Part shown: positions 1-9,132 of the stretch, piece by piece | Layout of the letters: each line of letters starts with the position of its first letter | How positions within the stretch are numbered: the stretch's first letter is position 1 | Origin: Ferrovibrio sp. | Lineage (GTDB): Bacteria > Pseudomonadota > Alphaproteobacteria > Ferrovibrionales > Ferrovibrionaceae | Direction: 5' to 3' | Assembly: GCF_017994015.1 (NCBI RefSeq) | Contig: NZ_JAGOLP010000006.1 | Coordinates: 46,580 to 110,579 of the forward strand | DNA: 64,000 nucleotides | Notes under the pieces: generated by a model | What the model saw: the letters and a program-made list of their open reading frames with translations, nothing else | Databases searched by the model: none | Told to the model about the DNA's origin: nothing | Made by a program: the position numbers and the translations under genes

Positions 1-11
1 CGAGCCGAGCC

Positions 12-878
12 ATGCTGATCGATTTCATCCAGCAGATATTCAACGGTCTTGTGATCGGCAGCATCTACACGCTGATCGCGCTCGGCCTGACGACGATTTT
101 CGGCATCCTGGGGATTGCCCATTTTGCCCATGCCAGTGTCGCCATGTTCGGCGGCTATCTCACCTTCTTCGCCATCAGCGCGCTCGGCCTGGGCCTGTTG
201 CCCGCCATGCTGCTCGCCATGGCCTGCGGTGCCGTGCTCGGCATTGTCATCGAACGCGTGGCCTATCATCCGGTGCGCAACGCACCGCCGATCAATGCCT
301 TTATCATCGCGCTCGGCCTGACCCTGGTGATCGAAAAGGTCAACCTGCTGCTGTTCGGCATCGATCAGGTGATCATCCCGACGCCGTTCAACCGCGTGAT
401 CGATATCGGCGGCCTGACCATGCCGGAATTACGCATCTATGTGTTGCTCACCGCCGCCGTGCTGGTGGCAGTGATGACCTATCTGATCCAGCGCACCTGG
501 ATCGGCATGGCAGTGCGCGCCGTGGCGCAGAACCGTGCCGCCGCCGTGCTGATGGGTATCAACGGCAATGCGGTGTCGATGTTTGTCTTCGCCCTGTCCT
601 CGGCGCTTGGCGTTGCTGCCGGCGTGCTGGTGGGGGCGCTGTTCGCAGTGGCGCCCGGTATCAGCGGCGGCCTGGTGGTGAAGGGCTTTGCCGTGCTGAT
701 CCTCGGCGGCCTGGGTTCGATACCCGGCGCCATCATCGGCGGCGCCCTGCTCGGCATCACCGAATCCTTTGCCTCCGCCTTCATCTCGTCGGGCTACAAG
801 GATGTGATCTCCTTCCTGCTGATGATCGGCATTCTCCTGATCCGCCCTGAGGGCCTGATGCGCCGGAACGCCCGCTGA
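12..878 (+). CDS. livH: Liv-type ABC transporter permease (LivH family)
   Basis: This is an inner-membrane permease of the branched-chain amino acid (HAAT) ABC family, 288 aa, the usual LivH length. It is hydrophobic throughout, opens with the typical LivH start (FNGLVIGSIYTLIALGLT, about residues 10-27) and carries the family loop GGLGSIPGAIIGGALLGI near residues 230-250, which lies in the region that contacts the ATPase. It overlaps the next permease by one base, so the two are translationally coupled. No ATPase or binding protein for this pair is visible; they probably lie left of the window. The substrate is unknown. The downstream acyl-CoA ligase and dehydrogenases suggest an organic acid rather than an amino acid, which is inference. 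Confidence 0.9.
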   Translation: MLIDFIQQIFNGLVIGSIYTLIALGLTTIFGILGIAHFAHASVAMFGGYLTFFAISALGLGLLPAMLLAMACGAVLGIVIERVAYHPVRNAPPINAFIIALGLTLVIEKVNLLLFGIDQVIIPTPFNRVIDIGGLTMPELRIYVLLTAAVLVAVMTYLIQRTWIGMAVRAVAQNRAAAVLMGINGNAVSMFVFALSSALGVAAGVLVGALFAVAPGISGGLVVKGFAVLILGGLGSIPGAIIGGALLGITESFASAFISSGYKDVISFLLMIGILLIRPEGLMRRNAR

Positions 879-1837
879 TGTTCAAGAAACTCGCCATTCT
901 CGCCGTTATCCTGGCTGCCGCGCTGGTGCCGCAGGTTACCACGGTCAACTACTTCATCCATCTGGCAGTGCTGGCGATGATCTTCATGATCGTGGCCCAG
1001 GGTGCCAATGTGATCCAAGGCTATGCCGGCTATGTCTCCATCGCCCAGGGCGCCTTCATGGGTATCGGCGCCTATACCTCGGCCTTGCTGGCGGTGAAGG
1101 CGGAATGGCCGGTCTGGCTGGCGCTGGGCATGGCGCCGCTGGCCAGCATCGTGGCGGCATTGATCTGCGGCTATCCCTCGCTGCGCGTGAAGGGGCATTA
1201 CTTCGCCATCGTCACCCTGGCGATCAACATGGTGGTGTTCACCGTGCTGATCAACTGGATGTCGCTCACCGGCGGCGAACCCGGCCTGCCCGGTATTCCG
1301 GCGCCCGAACCGATTGGTTTCGGTGATTATGAAATCGCTTTCGACAAGCGGCGCAATTTTTACTATCTCGCGCTGGCGGCACTGATCGGCTGCACTGCGC
1401 TGACCGCCGCCGTGGTGCGCTCGCGGGTTGGCCGTGTGCTCCAGGCCATCCGGCAGAATGAAACCTTCACCGAGGCGGCCGGTGTTTCCGCTTGGCGCTA
1501 CAAGCTGTTTGCCTTTGTGTTCAGCGCCGCCCTGGCCGGCTTTGCCGGCGGCCTTTACGCGCATTACATGGGTTTCATCAATCCCAGCCCGTTTTCGGCC
1601 GATACCTCGCTCAACACCATCCTGGCGGTGATCCTGGGCGGCAGCGGCACGCTGTCCGGCCCGATCATCGGCGCCGCGCTCACTGTGGTGTTGCCGGAAA
1701 TGCTGCGCGTGGCAGAAATCTATCGTCTGATTGTTTATGGCCTGCTGCTGATCGTGGTGATGATCTTCATGCCGCGCGGTCTGGTGCCGCCGGTGGTGGA
1801 CCTCGCCCGACGCTGGTTCAGTGCCAAGCGGATGTAA
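878..1837 (+). CDS. livM: Liv-type ABC transporter permease (LivM family)
   Basis: This is the second permease of the heterodimeric Liv channel, 319 aa, matching LivM in length and layout. It has about eight hydrophobic segments, the LivM motif NVIQGYAGYVSIAQGAFMGI near residues 45-65, and the conserved stretch AILGGSGTLSGPIIGAAL near residue 250 where LivM contacts its ATPase. Its ATG overlaps the stop of the LivH gene (TGATG). The next gene begins 4 bases after its stop, so transport and the CoA ligase appear to share one mRNA. The transported compound cannot be read from the sequence. Confidence 0.9.
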   Translation: MFKKLAILAVILAAALVPQVTTVNYFIHLAVLAMIFMIVAQGANVIQGYAGYVSIAQGAFMGIGAYTSALLAVKAEWPVWLALGMAPLASIVAALICGYPSLRVKGHYFAIVTLAINMVVFTVLINWMSLTGGEPGLPGIPAPEPIGFGDYEIAFDKRRNFYYLALAALIGCTALTAAVVRSRVGRVLQAIRQNETFTEAAGVSAWRYKLFAFVFSAALAGFAGGLYAHYMGFINPSPFSADTSLNTILAVILGGSGTLSGPIIGAALTVVLPEMLRVAEIYRLIVYGLLLIVVMIFMPRGLVPPVVDLARRWFSAKRM

Positions 1838-1841
1838 CGCC

Positions 1842-3344
1842 ATGACCGTGCATATCGGCAATTTTGTGCGCTACCACGCGGCATTGCGGCCGCAGCATGT
1901 GGCCGTGGTGAGCGAGGCCGACAGCCTTACTTATGCCCAGCTAGAGCGGCGCGCCTCGGGTTGCGCCCGGGCCTTGGCCGCGCTTGGTGTATTGCCGGCG
2001 GATCGTGTGGTCTTCGCGCTGAATAACGGCCTGGAATGGCTACTGCTCTATCAAGGCATCCTGCGCGCCGGTGCGGTGCCGGTACCGCTCAATCCACTGC
2101 TGGCCGGCCCAGAACTGGCTGCCATCATCCAGGATTGTGCGCCGCGCCTGGTGCTGGCCCGCCCCGATCTGCTGCCCGGCCTGGCCGCCAGCGGCATCAC
2201 GGCGCAGGATGCATTGGCACCCGCGCTGACTGCCATCGAGGCCGAGCCGGCGCCGCTGCCCGTCGCTTCTGCCGATAGTGTGGCGTTGATGCTGTATTCC
2301 TCCGGCTCCACCGGCCGGCCCAAGGGCATCCAGCTTACGCATGGCAATATCTTCTGGAATGCCCAGGCCTTTGCCTTTGATCTGCTGCGGCTGACGCCGG
2401 AGGATCGCGGCTATGGCGTGCTGCCTTTCAGTCATGTGTTTGGCCATACCTGCCTGATGTCGGCGTTTCTCTATGCCGGTGCCACGCTGTATCTGGCGCC
2501 ACGTTTTGATGCCGCCGAAGCCCTGGCCACCATAGCCCGCGAGCGCATCACCATCTTCATGGGCGTGCCGACCATGTATTGGACCATGGCCGATGCACCG
2601 CTGCCGGAAGCAGCCGATATTTCCGCCTGGCGTGCCTGCGTATCCGGTGGCCAGGCTTTGCCCGAGGATGTGCATCGCCGCTTTGAGAGCCGCTTCAATG
2701 TGCTGATCTCGGAAGGCTATGGCATGACCGAACTGAGCCCTTCGGTCACCGGCAACCGCTTTTTCGGCGCCCGGCGCAAGCCTGGTTCCGCCGGCCAGCC
2801 TTATCTTGGGGTGCGGGTGCGTATCCTGGACGACCAGGGCCAGGACGTGCCGGCCGGCGCTTTGGGCGAGATCGTGGTTTCCGGTCCCGGTGTAGCCAAA
2901 GGCTATTTCAACCAGCCCGAATTGACCGCGCAGACCTTCCGCGATGGCTGGCTTTATTCCGGGGATATCGGCCGGCTCGATGAAGATGGTTTCCTGTATG
3001 TGGTGGATCGCAAGAAGGAAATGATCATCACCGGCGGCTACAATGTCTATCCGCGCGAGGTTGAGGAACTGCTCTACAGCCAGCCCGGCATATTGGAGGC
3101 AGCCGCCATCGGCGTGCCGGATGAGCGGCTGGGCGAGCGGATCGTGGCATTTCTGGTGCCGAGCCAGCAGGGCGCAGCACCAGCGCCGGAAGCGGTGTTG
3201 ACCGCATTGGAAGGCCAGTTGGCGCGCTACAAGCTGCCGCGTGCGGTGCATGTGCTGGACGCGCTTCCCCGCAATGCCACCGGCAAGGTGGACCGCATCC
3301 GGCTGCGCGCTATCGGCCGCGAGATTTTTGGACAGAAAGCATGA
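1842..3344 (+). CDS. AMP-forming acyl-CoA ligase (ANL superfamily)
   Basis: This enzyme activates a carboxylic acid with ATP and CoA through an acyl-adenylate. The 500 aa protein has all core ANL motifs: the P-loop YSSGSTGRPKG near residue 152, the adenine-binding motif EGYGMTEL, the hinge region YSGDIGRLDEDGF followed by DRKKEMIITGGYNVYPREVE, and the C-terminal catalytic lysine in PRNATGKVDR. The ATG at 1842 is preferred over an in-frame GTG at 1821 because the latter lies inside the upstream livM gene. It overlaps the next ORF by 4 bases (ATGA). With the following hydratase and dehydrogenases it should feed a beta-oxidation-like route. Chain length or ring type of the acid cannot be told; long-chain, cyclohexane or aromatic acids are all possible. 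Confidence 0.9.
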   Translation: MTVHIGNFVRYHAALRPQHVAVVSEADSLTYAQLERRASGCARALAALGVLPADRVVFALNNGLEWLLLYQGILRAGAVPVPLNPLLAGPELAAIIQDCAPRLVLARPDLLPGLAASGITAQDALAPALTAIEAEPAPLPVASADSVALMLYSSGSTGRPKGIQLTHGNIFWNAQAFAFDLLRLTPEDRGYGVLPFSHVFGHTCLMSAFLYAGATLYLAPRFDAAEALATIARERITIFMGVPTMYWTMADAPLPEAADISAWRACVSGGQALPEDVHRRFESRFNVLISEGYGMTELSPSVTGNRFFGARRKPGSAGQPYLGVRVRILDDQGQDVPAGALGEIVVSGPGVAKGYFNQPELTAQTFRDGWLYSGDIGRLDEDGFLYVVDRKKEMIITGGYNVYPREVEELLYSQPGILEAAAIGVPDERLGERIVAFLVPSQQGAAPAPEAVLTALEGQLARYKLPRAVHVLDALPRNATGKVDRIRLRAIGREIFGQKA

Positions 3345-3877
3345 CCCCGCAGGATTTCAACCTTCTGCTGAAGGAATTCACCCTGGCCGCCGAATCCGGC
3401 GATGGCGAGCGTTTTGCACGCTGCTTCACCGAGGACGGCATCTACCATGATTACATCTACGGCGCGCATCATGGCCGCGCCGAGATTGCGCATATGATGC
3501 AGCATCTGTTTCATCGCGATGCCGGGCCGGATTACCGCTGGGAGATGTTTGACCCGGTCTGTGCCGGCGACATGGCCTATGCCTGGTCGCTATCGAGCTT
3601 TTCATCGCGGATCGAGCAGTTCAAGGACCGCTTCGTGGTGATCGATGGCATGAGCCGCTTCCGCCTGCGTGACGGCCTGATCGCCGAATACTGGGAATCG
3701 GTGAATGGCGGCGTGGCGATGACCCAGCTTGGTGTGGCGCCGGACCGCATGCAGAAGGTGTTCAAGCGCTGGAGCGGCTGGCTGCGCGCCAGGCCGGAAA
3801 CCCAGGCCTATCTCAATCGCCCGCGCGCCCTGGATGGCCGCGCTCCGACCAAGTTGCCGCAAGAGGAGAATCCGTGA
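3341..3877 (+). CDS. NTF2/SnoaL-like fold protein
   Basis: This 178 aa soluble protein resembles the SnoaL/NTF2-like superfamily: an N-terminal helix (FNLLLKEFTLAAESGDGERFARCF), the hallmark FTEDGIYHDYIYG, a GRAEIAHMM segment, and C-terminal beta strands ending in a WESVNGG motif. Members are small cone-shaped barrels acting as isomerases, hydrolases or dehydratase-like enzymes, or as binding proteins. The gene overlaps the CoA ligase by 4 bases and is followed after one base by an enoyl-CoA hydratase, so it is probably an accessory enzyme of the same acyl-CoA pathway. A reaction cannot be assigned. The tail after about residue 150 is polar and Pro-rich and probably disordered. Confidence 0.7.
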   Translation: MTPQDFNLLLKEFTLAAESGDGERFARCFTEDGIYHDYIYGAHHGRAEIAHMMQHLFHRDAGPDYRWEMFDPVCAGDMAYAWSLSSFSSRIEQFKDRFVVIDGMSRFRLRDGLIAEYWESVNGGVAMTQLGVAPDRMQKVFKRWSGWLRARPETQAYLNRPRALDGRAPTKLPQEENP

Positions 3878-3878
3878 C

Positions 3879-4691
3879 ATGACCTATCAGCACATTGCCT
3901 ATGCGGTGGAAGCGCGCATTGCCACCATCACGCTGAATCGCCCCGAGCGCATGAATGCCTGGACCATGATCATGGAACGCGAAGTGCGCGACGCCATGGA
4001 ACGTGCCGGCGCCGACAAGGACGTGCGCGTGATCGTGCTGACCGGTGCGGGCCGTGCCTTCTGTGCCGGCGCCGACATGGATGAATTGAAGGATCTGGAC
4101 CCCAACGACATCAAGGACCAGAGCTGGATGCGGCCGTTCGACATGAATCGCCGGCCGGACTGGCAGACGCGTTATTCCTTCTATCCCGCCATCGAGAAGC
4201 CGGTGATCGGCATGATCAACGGCGCCGCCGCCGGTATCGGCCTGGTGCATGCCCTGTATTGCGACATCCGCTTCGCCGCCGAGGCTGCGGTCTACACCAC
4301 ATCCTTTGCCCGCCGCGGCCTGATCGCCGAACATGGCCTGAGCTGGATGCTGCCGCGTATCGTCGGCCATGCCAATGCGCTTGATCTGCTGCTTTCGGCG
4401 CGCAAGATCACTGGCGCCGAGGCGCTGGCGATGGGCCTGGTGAACAAGCTGTTCCCGGCCGACCAGCTCGCCGCCAGAACCTATGACTATGCCCGCGATC
4501 TGGCCGATAACGTGTCGCCGCGTTCGATGGCGGTGATCAAGCGGCAGATGTATGAAGTGCCGTTTCAGACTCTGGCTGAAGCCACCATCAGCGCCAATCA
4601 TGAAATGGGCCTCAGCGTGCGCAGCAATGATTTCCGCGAGGGCGTGGCGCATTTCATCGAGAAGCGTCAGGCCCGCTTCAGCGGCGATTGA
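3879..4691 (+). CDS. Enoyl-CoA hydratase/isomerase family protein
   Basis: This 270 aa crotonase-fold enzyme hydrates or isomerises an enoyl-CoA. Visible motifs are the two oxyanion-hole segments, GRAFCAGADMDEL near residue 60 and INGAAAGIGLVHALYCDIRFA near residue 113, and a glutamate in RRGLIAEHG at the place of the second catalytic glutamate of crotonase. It starts at the ATG one base after the stop of the NTF2-like gene; a longer in-frame reading upstream overlaps that gene and is not used. It sits in a five-gene run of ligase, NTF2-like protein, hydratase and two acyl-CoA dehydrogenases. Whether it is a hydratase, isomerase or hydrolase in vivo is open. Confidence 0.9.
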   Translation: MTYQHIAYAVEARIATITLNRPERMNAWTMIMEREVRDAMERAGADKDVRVIVLTGAGRAFCAGADMDELKDLDPNDIKDQSWMRPFDMNRRPDWQTRYSFYPAIEKPVIGMINGAAAGIGLVHALYCDIRFAAEAAVYTTSFARRGLIAEHGLSWMLPRIVGHANALDLLLSARKITGAEALAMGLVNKLFPADQLAARTYDYARDLADNVSPRSMAVIKRQMYEVPFQTLAEATISANHEMGLSVRSNDFREGVAHFIEKRQARFSGD

Positions 4692-4699
4692 GGCCGGAG

Positions 4700-5866
4700 A
4701 TGAGCTATCTGTTCACGCCTGAGGAAACCGCTTTCCGCGCCGATGTGCGCGCCTTTGTGCAGGCCAACCTGCCCGAGGATATCCGCGATGCGCAGCTTGG
4801 CGGCCGCCTGGTCAACCGCGAGCAGTTGACGCGCTGGACCCGCATCCTGCATGCCCGTGGCTGGGCTGCCTATACCTGGCCGCAGGCGCATGGCGGGCCG
4901 GGCTTCAGCCCGGTGCAGCGCCATATCTTCGAGGATGAATGCGCCCAGGCCGGGGCGCCGGAATTGCTGCCCTTTGGCCTGAAGATGGTGGCGCCGGTGC
5001 TGATGGCGTTTGGCAATGCCTGGCAGAAGCAGCATTTCCTGCCGCGCATCGCAGATCTTTCCGATTGGTGGTGCCAGGGTTATTCCGAACCCGGCGCCGG
5101 CTCGGACCTGGCCGGCTTGCGCACCCGCGCCGAACTGGACGGCGAGCATTATATCGTCAATGGCCAGAAGACCTGGACCACCCTGGCACAGGATGCCGAC
5201 TGGATGTTCTGCCTGGTGCGCACCGAGAATACGGCGCGCAAGCAGGAAGGCATTTCCTTCCTGCTGATCGATTTGCGCAGCCCCGGGGTGACAATCCGGC
5301 CGATCATCACCATTGATGGTGCGCATGAGGTGAATGAGGTCTGGTTTCAGGATGTGCGCGTGCCGGCCTGCAATCTGGTGGGCGAGCCAGGCAAGGGCTG
5401 GACCTATGCCAAATACCTGCTGGTGCATGAACGGCTGAATTTTGGCGGCATGGGTTTCTGCAAGCGCGAGATTGCGCGGCTGAAACGTATGGCGGCCAAG
5501 GTCATGCGCGGCGGCCGGCCGGCATTGGAGAACCCGTTGATCCGCAACCGGCTGGCGGTGCTGGAAATGCGCCTGGCCAGTATCGACATGACCAATCTGC
5601 GGGTGTTGCGGGCGGCAGAGCGCGGCGAGAGCGATGATCGTCACGCGCCTTATCTCAAGATCATCAGTTCGGAATTGCAGCAGGACATTGCCGAATTGCA
5701 AAGCCGGATCCTGGGTCAGCAGGCCGCCATCCTGCGCCAGGATGGCAATCAGCTGCGTGAGGAAGCGCTGGCGGCGCTGACCTATTGCAACCTGCGCAAG
5801 ACGACGATTTATGCCGGCTCGAATGAAATCCAGCGCAACATCGCCGCGCGCCAATTGCTGGGCTGA
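4700..5866 (+). CDS. Acyl-CoA dehydrogenase, large (alpha-like) subunit
   Basis: This FAD-dependent acyl-CoA dehydrogenase has 388 aa from the ATG at 4700; an in-frame TTG at 4688 overlaps the previous gene. It shows the N-terminal motif WPQAHGGPGFSP, the FAD/substrate motif WCQGYSEPGAGSDLAGLRT, and the C-terminal YAGSNEIQRNIAARQLLG. The position of the classic catalytic glutamate of medium-chain enzymes (Y-E-G-T) is alanine here, as in the FadE26 type of dehydrogenase, where the base may lie elsewhere. It is followed after 2 bases by a second, more divergent dehydrogenase, an arrangement like the alpha2beta2 heterotetramers known from actinobacterial steroid side-chain degradation. That heteromeric assembly is inference. 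Confidence 0.88.
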   Translation: MSYLFTPEETAFRADVRAFVQANLPEDIRDAQLGGRLVNREQLTRWTRILHARGWAAYTWPQAHGGPGFSPVQRHIFEDECAQAGAPELLPFGLKMVAPVLMAFGNAWQKQHFLPRIADLSDWWCQGYSEPGAGSDLAGLRTRAELDGEHYIVNGQKTWTTLAQDADWMFCLVRTENTARKQEGISFLLIDLRSPGVTIRPIITIDGAHEVNEVWFQDVRVPACNLVGEPGKGWTYAKYLLVHERLNFGGMGFCKREIARLKRMAAKVMRGGRPALENPLIRNRLAVLEMRLASIDMTNLRVLRAAERGESDDRHAPYLKIISSELQQDIAELQSRILGQQAAILRQDGNQLREEALAALTYCNLRKTTIYAGSNEIQRNIAARQLLG

Positions 5867-5868
5867 TC

Positions 5869-6966
5869 ATGTTGAATTCATCTGCAAACGATAAGCCGCT
5901 GGCCTTCATGCCGGTGGAGGAACAGGCGCTGCTCCAGGATGCCGTGGCGCGGCTGCTGGATGGCGCCGAGGCGGGCGGCAACTGGCGCAATTTGTGGTCC
6001 AGGCTGGTGGCGATGGGTGGCCTGGCGGTGGCTTTGCCGGTTGACCAGGGCGGCCTGGATGATGCCGGTGCCGTGCGGGTGATTGCCACCGAATTGGGCC
6101 GCCGCGCCATCGCCCTGCCATTTGCCTGTGGCGTGGCCGCCACATTGCGCGCCCTGGCCCGCATGCCCGCGCCGCCTGCGGCGCTGCCGGCCCTGGCGGC
6201 TGGCGAATGCCTGGCCACGCTGGCGATACATGAAGCCGATACGCTGCCGCAATTGCTGGCACCGCAAACCCTGGCCCGCCGGCATCTTGGTGGCTATCGC
6301 CTGACCGGCCGCAAGCAGGCAGTGCCATTTGGCGCCGAGGCTGATTACATCCTGCTGCCGGCCTGGCTTGACGCGGAAAACCAGCTCGGCCTGTTTCTGG
6401 TGCGCCAGCATGACGAGGGGCTTCGGGCCAGCCCGGCCACCGGCATCGATGCGGCCGGCTATGCCGATCTTGATCTGGTCAATGTTGCCGCCGAGCTGCT
6501 GTGCCAGGGCGAGGCGGCGCAGGGCATGGCCGAATGGCTGCTTGACGCCTATGGCGCCGCGCTTTGTGCCGAGGCAGCCGGTGCCATGCGGCATCTGGTG
6601 GATGCCACCGCCGCCTATCTCGGCATACGGCAGCAATTCGGCATGGCCCTGTCAGTGAATCAGGCGCTGCGGCACCGTTTTGTCGATATCGATGTGCAAT
6701 TGACCCAGGCCGAAGCCGCTGCCGACTGGGCGGCCAGTGCGCTGGATAACGAAACCGATCCGGCACAGCGCCGCCGCGCCCTGCTGACGGCGCGCTTCAC
6801 CTGCACCCGCGCCGCTTGGCGCGTATCGCAGGAAGCCGTGCAGCTGCATGGCGGCATGGGCATGGCGGCGGAAACCGGCCTCGGCGCCTATATGCGCCGC
6901 CTGCTCGCCATCACCTTGCTGTTTGGCGATGAGGATAGCCTGGCCGAGGCTTTTGCAGCGGGCTAA
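5869..6966 (+). CDS. Acyl-CoA dehydrogenase, divergent (beta-like) subunit
   Basis: This 365 aa protein has the acyl-CoA dehydrogenase fold but a weak N-terminal half. The usual FAD motif (SEPxAGSD-like) is not recognisable around residue 130, whereas the C-terminal four-helix part is conserved: YLGIRQQFGMALSVNQALRHRFVD near residue 245 and QEAVQLHGGMGMAAETGLGAYMRR near residue 325. Such unequal pairs form heterotetramers in which each subunit supplies part of the FAD site, so it probably works with the gene 2 bases upstream. It ends the operon; the next gene is convergent 9 bases away, and no U-tract hairpin lies between them. Confidence 0.82.
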   Translation: MLNSSANDKPLAFMPVEEQALLQDAVARLLDGAEAGGNWRNLWSRLVAMGGLAVALPVDQGGLDDAGAVRVIATELGRRAIALPFACGVAATLRALARMPAPPAALPALAAGECLATLAIHEADTLPQLLAPQTLARRHLGGYRLTGRKQAVPFGAEADYILLPAWLDAENQLGLFLVRQHDEGLRASPATGIDAAGYADLDLVNVAAELLCQGEAAQGMAEWLLDAYGAALCAEAAGAMRHLVDATAAYLGIRQQFGMALSVNQALRHRFVDIDVQLTQAEAAADWAASALDNETDPAQRRRALLTARFTCTRAAWRVSQEAVQLHGGMGMAAETGLGAYMRRLLAITLLFGDEDSLAEAFAAG

Positions 6967-6975
6967 TCGATAAAT

Positions 6976-7836
6976 CTAGCTCTCCGACTCGCGCGCGGAT
7001 TGCCGCCGGCTGCGGAATTGTGAAGGCCGGAAGCCGGTCATGCGCTTGAAGGTGTTGGAGAAGGCAAACGGATTCTGGTAGCCCACCAGCAGCGCAATTT
7101 CTTCGATCTTGGCCTGCGTGGTGGCCAGGCGATGCGCCGCATGCTGAATGCGCAGATAGGTCAGCTGTTGCATCGGGCTGCGCCCCAGGCTGGATTGACA
7201 CAAGCGCCGCAGATGTTCTCCGCTGATATTGGCCAGCTTTGCCAGTTGCTCAACATTCCAGGGCCGGCCTAGATCGCGACGCACCTGGTCCCATAGCGCG
7301 CTCAGGCGATCCTCGCGCTGCAACGGCGCGGCAAAGCGGCTGATGTAATGTTCGATCAGGTCAATCCATAACATGGCCGAGCCGGAATCGGCCTGGCCCT
7401 GCACCTCGCGATGCAGGCCGAGGATGGCATGTTGTAGCGCCGCAGCATCAAAGCGTGCCATCACCGGCGCCATGAAGCCGATCGCCGAACGCGGCGATTG
7501 CGGCATGTAGCGCACCCAGCAATATTGCCAGCGTTTGGACGGGATGGCGTGGAAGGCATGCAGCACATGCGCCGGCGCCAGCGATACCATGCCGGCACGA
7601 TGCGGCCGCCAGCGCCCGTCCAGCAGGATGCGGCCTTCGCCGCCGAGGCTGGCATGCACATAGGTGCCGCTCAGATGGGTGCGCACGATGCGGTAGGGCG
7701 CTGCCGCATCGCCCACCCCGACATGCGAAATCTGCCGCGTGGCCAGTGCAGTGCAGTCTTCCGCGCGCACGATAAGCTGCCGCGTGTTGCGGCCAACAAT
7801 GTGGGTTTCAGATAGGTCTTCGTGCAAACCAGCCAT
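6976..7836 (-). CDS. AraC family transcriptional regulator
   Basis: This 286 aa regulator has an N-terminal cupin-like ligand-binding part (RTHLSGTYVHASLGGEGRILLDG and GMVSLAPAHVLHAF, residues about 50-95) and a C-terminal pair of helix-turn-helices (residues about 180-280). The AraC signature is seen in VEQLAKLANISGEHLRRLCQSSLGRSP and in IEEIALLVGYQNPFAFSNTFKRMTGFRPSQFR. It is transcribed divergently from the binding-protein gene at 7910 across a 73-bp gap, so it most likely controls that transport operon. The inducer is presumably the transported compound or a product of it, which is inference. Confidence 0.92.
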   Translation of the reverse strand: MAGLHEDLSETHIVGRNTRQLIVRAEDCTALATRQISHVGVGDAAAPYRIVRTHLSGTYVHASLGGEGRILLDGRWRPHRAGMVSLAPAHVLHAFHAIPSKRWQYCWVRYMPQSPRSAIGFMAPVMARFDAAALQHAILGLHREVQGQADSGSAMLWIDLIEHYISRFAAPLQREDRLSALWDQVRRDLGRPWNVEQLAKLANISGEHLRRLCQSSLGRSPMQQLTYLRIQHAAHRLATTQAKIEEIALLVGYQNPFAFSNTFKRMTGFRPSQFRSRRQSARESES

Positions 7837-7909
7837 GGAATAGGCTTCTTCTTCTCTGATATGGTGGAAAACAATAATAACCGGGAAACAGTATTACTGG
7901 GAGGAAATC

Positions 7910-9121
7910 ATGGCAAACAATCTGCGATTGGTGATGGCGGCTGCGTCCGCGCTCACTTTGGCGGCCGGCGGTGCGGCAGCCCAGGTATCCGATGATGTGG
8001 TGCGTATCGGCGTGCTTGCCGATATGTCCGGCATCTACAACGATCTCTCCGGCAAGGGCGCCGTCGAAGCGGTGAAGATGGCTGCCGAGGATTTTGGCGG
8101 CACCGTGCTGGGCAAGAAGATCGACGTGATCTTTGCCGATCACCTCAACAAGCCGGATGTTGGCGCCGCCAAGGCGCGCGAATGGTTTGATACCGGAGGC
8201 GTTGATTTGATCAACGATCTGGCCAATTCCGGTGTGGCCCGCGCCGTCGCCACCGTGGCGAAGGAAAAGAAGCGCCATATCATCGTCAATGGCGCCTCCA
8301 ATATGGGCATCACCAACGAGCTTTGCTCACCTTATGCCATCCATTATGCCTATGACGCCTATTCGCTGGCGCATGGCACCGGCAAGACCGTGGTGGAGCA
8401 GGGCGGCAAAAGCTGGTTCTTCCTCACCGTCGATTTTGCTTTTGGTATCGGCCTGGAACAGCAGGTTTCCGATGTGGTGCGGGCCAATAAGGGCCGCGTG
8501 GTGGGCGCAGCGCGTCATCCGCTCGCCACCACGGATTTCTCGTCCTACATCCTCCAGGCGCAGGCTTCCAAGGCAGAGATTATCGGCGTTGCCTCCACCG
8601 GCGCCGATGCGGTGAATGCCATCAAGGCAGCGGCGGAATTCGGCGCCACCAAGAACCAGAAGCTGGCCGCCTTGCTGCTCTGGATCGAGGATGTGCATTC
8701 GCTCGGCCTGCCGACAGCCCAGGGCCTGCTGCTGACCAATGCCTGGTATTGGGACATGAATGACGAGACGCGCAAATTTGCCAAGCGCTTCTATGATCGG
8801 GTTGGCAAGATGCCCAATATGGCGCAGGCTGCCGATTATTCCTCGACGATGTTCTACCTGAACGCGGTGAAGGAAGCCGGCACCGACAATGCCGACAAGG
8901 TTTCCGCCAAGATGCGTGAAATGACAGTCAGCGACATGTTCACCAAGCAGGGCAAGGTGCGTGTCGATGGCCGTTTCATGCATGATATGTATCTCTGGCA
9001 GGTGAAAGCGCCGGCTGAATCGAAGGCACCGTGGGATTATCTCAAGCCGGTGGCAACGATCCCGGCTGAGCAGGCTTTCCAGCCGCTGGCCGACAGCAAG
9101 TGTGATCTGGTGAAGAAGTAA
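7910..9121 (+). CDS. Periplasmic substrate-binding protein of a Liv-type ABC transporter
   Basis: This is a 403 aa type I periplasmic binding protein (Peripla_BP_6, LivJ-like). It has an obvious Sec signal peptide with the hydrophobic stretch VMAAASALTLAAGG and probable cleavage after AAA near residue 24. The mature part starts VSDDVVRIGVLADMSGIYNDLSGKG, a typical opening of this family. The start is supported by a strong ribosome site, GGGAGG, 5 bases before the ATG. It heads an operon with livH, livM and three enzymes of unknown role, and is divergent from an AraC regulator. A terminator-like hairpin directly follows, which would keep binding protein in excess over the permeases. Confidence 0.92.
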   Translation: MANNLRLVMAAASALTLAAGGAAAQVSDDVVRIGVLADMSGIYNDLSGKGAVEAVKMAAEDFGGTVLGKKIDVIFADHLNKPDVGAAKAREWFDTGGVDLINDLANSGVARAVATVAKEKKRHIIVNGASNMGITNELCSPYAIHYAYDAYSLAHGTGKTVVEQGGKSWFFLTVDFAFGIGLEQQVSDVVRANKGRVVGAARHPLATTDFSSYILQAQASKAEIIGVASTGADAVNAIKAAAEFGATKNQKLAALLLWIEDVHSLGLPTAQGLLLTNAWYWDMNDETRKFAKRFYDRVGKMPNMAQAADYSSTMFYLNAVKEAGTDNADKVSAKMREMTVSDMFTKQGKVRVDGRFMHDMYLWQVKAPAESKAPWDYLKPVATIPAEQAFQPLADSKCDLVKK

Positions 9122-9132
9122 CCTCCCCTGAC

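Noticed and set aside
794..1861. 355-codon minus-strand frame opposite livM
   Set aside because: His/Arg/Gln/Gly-rich antisense translation without motifs; livM is well supported on the other strand.
4667..5854. 395-codon minus-strand frame opposite the first acyl-CoA dehydrogenase
   Set aside because: Antisense shadow; the plus-strand protein shows all family motifs.
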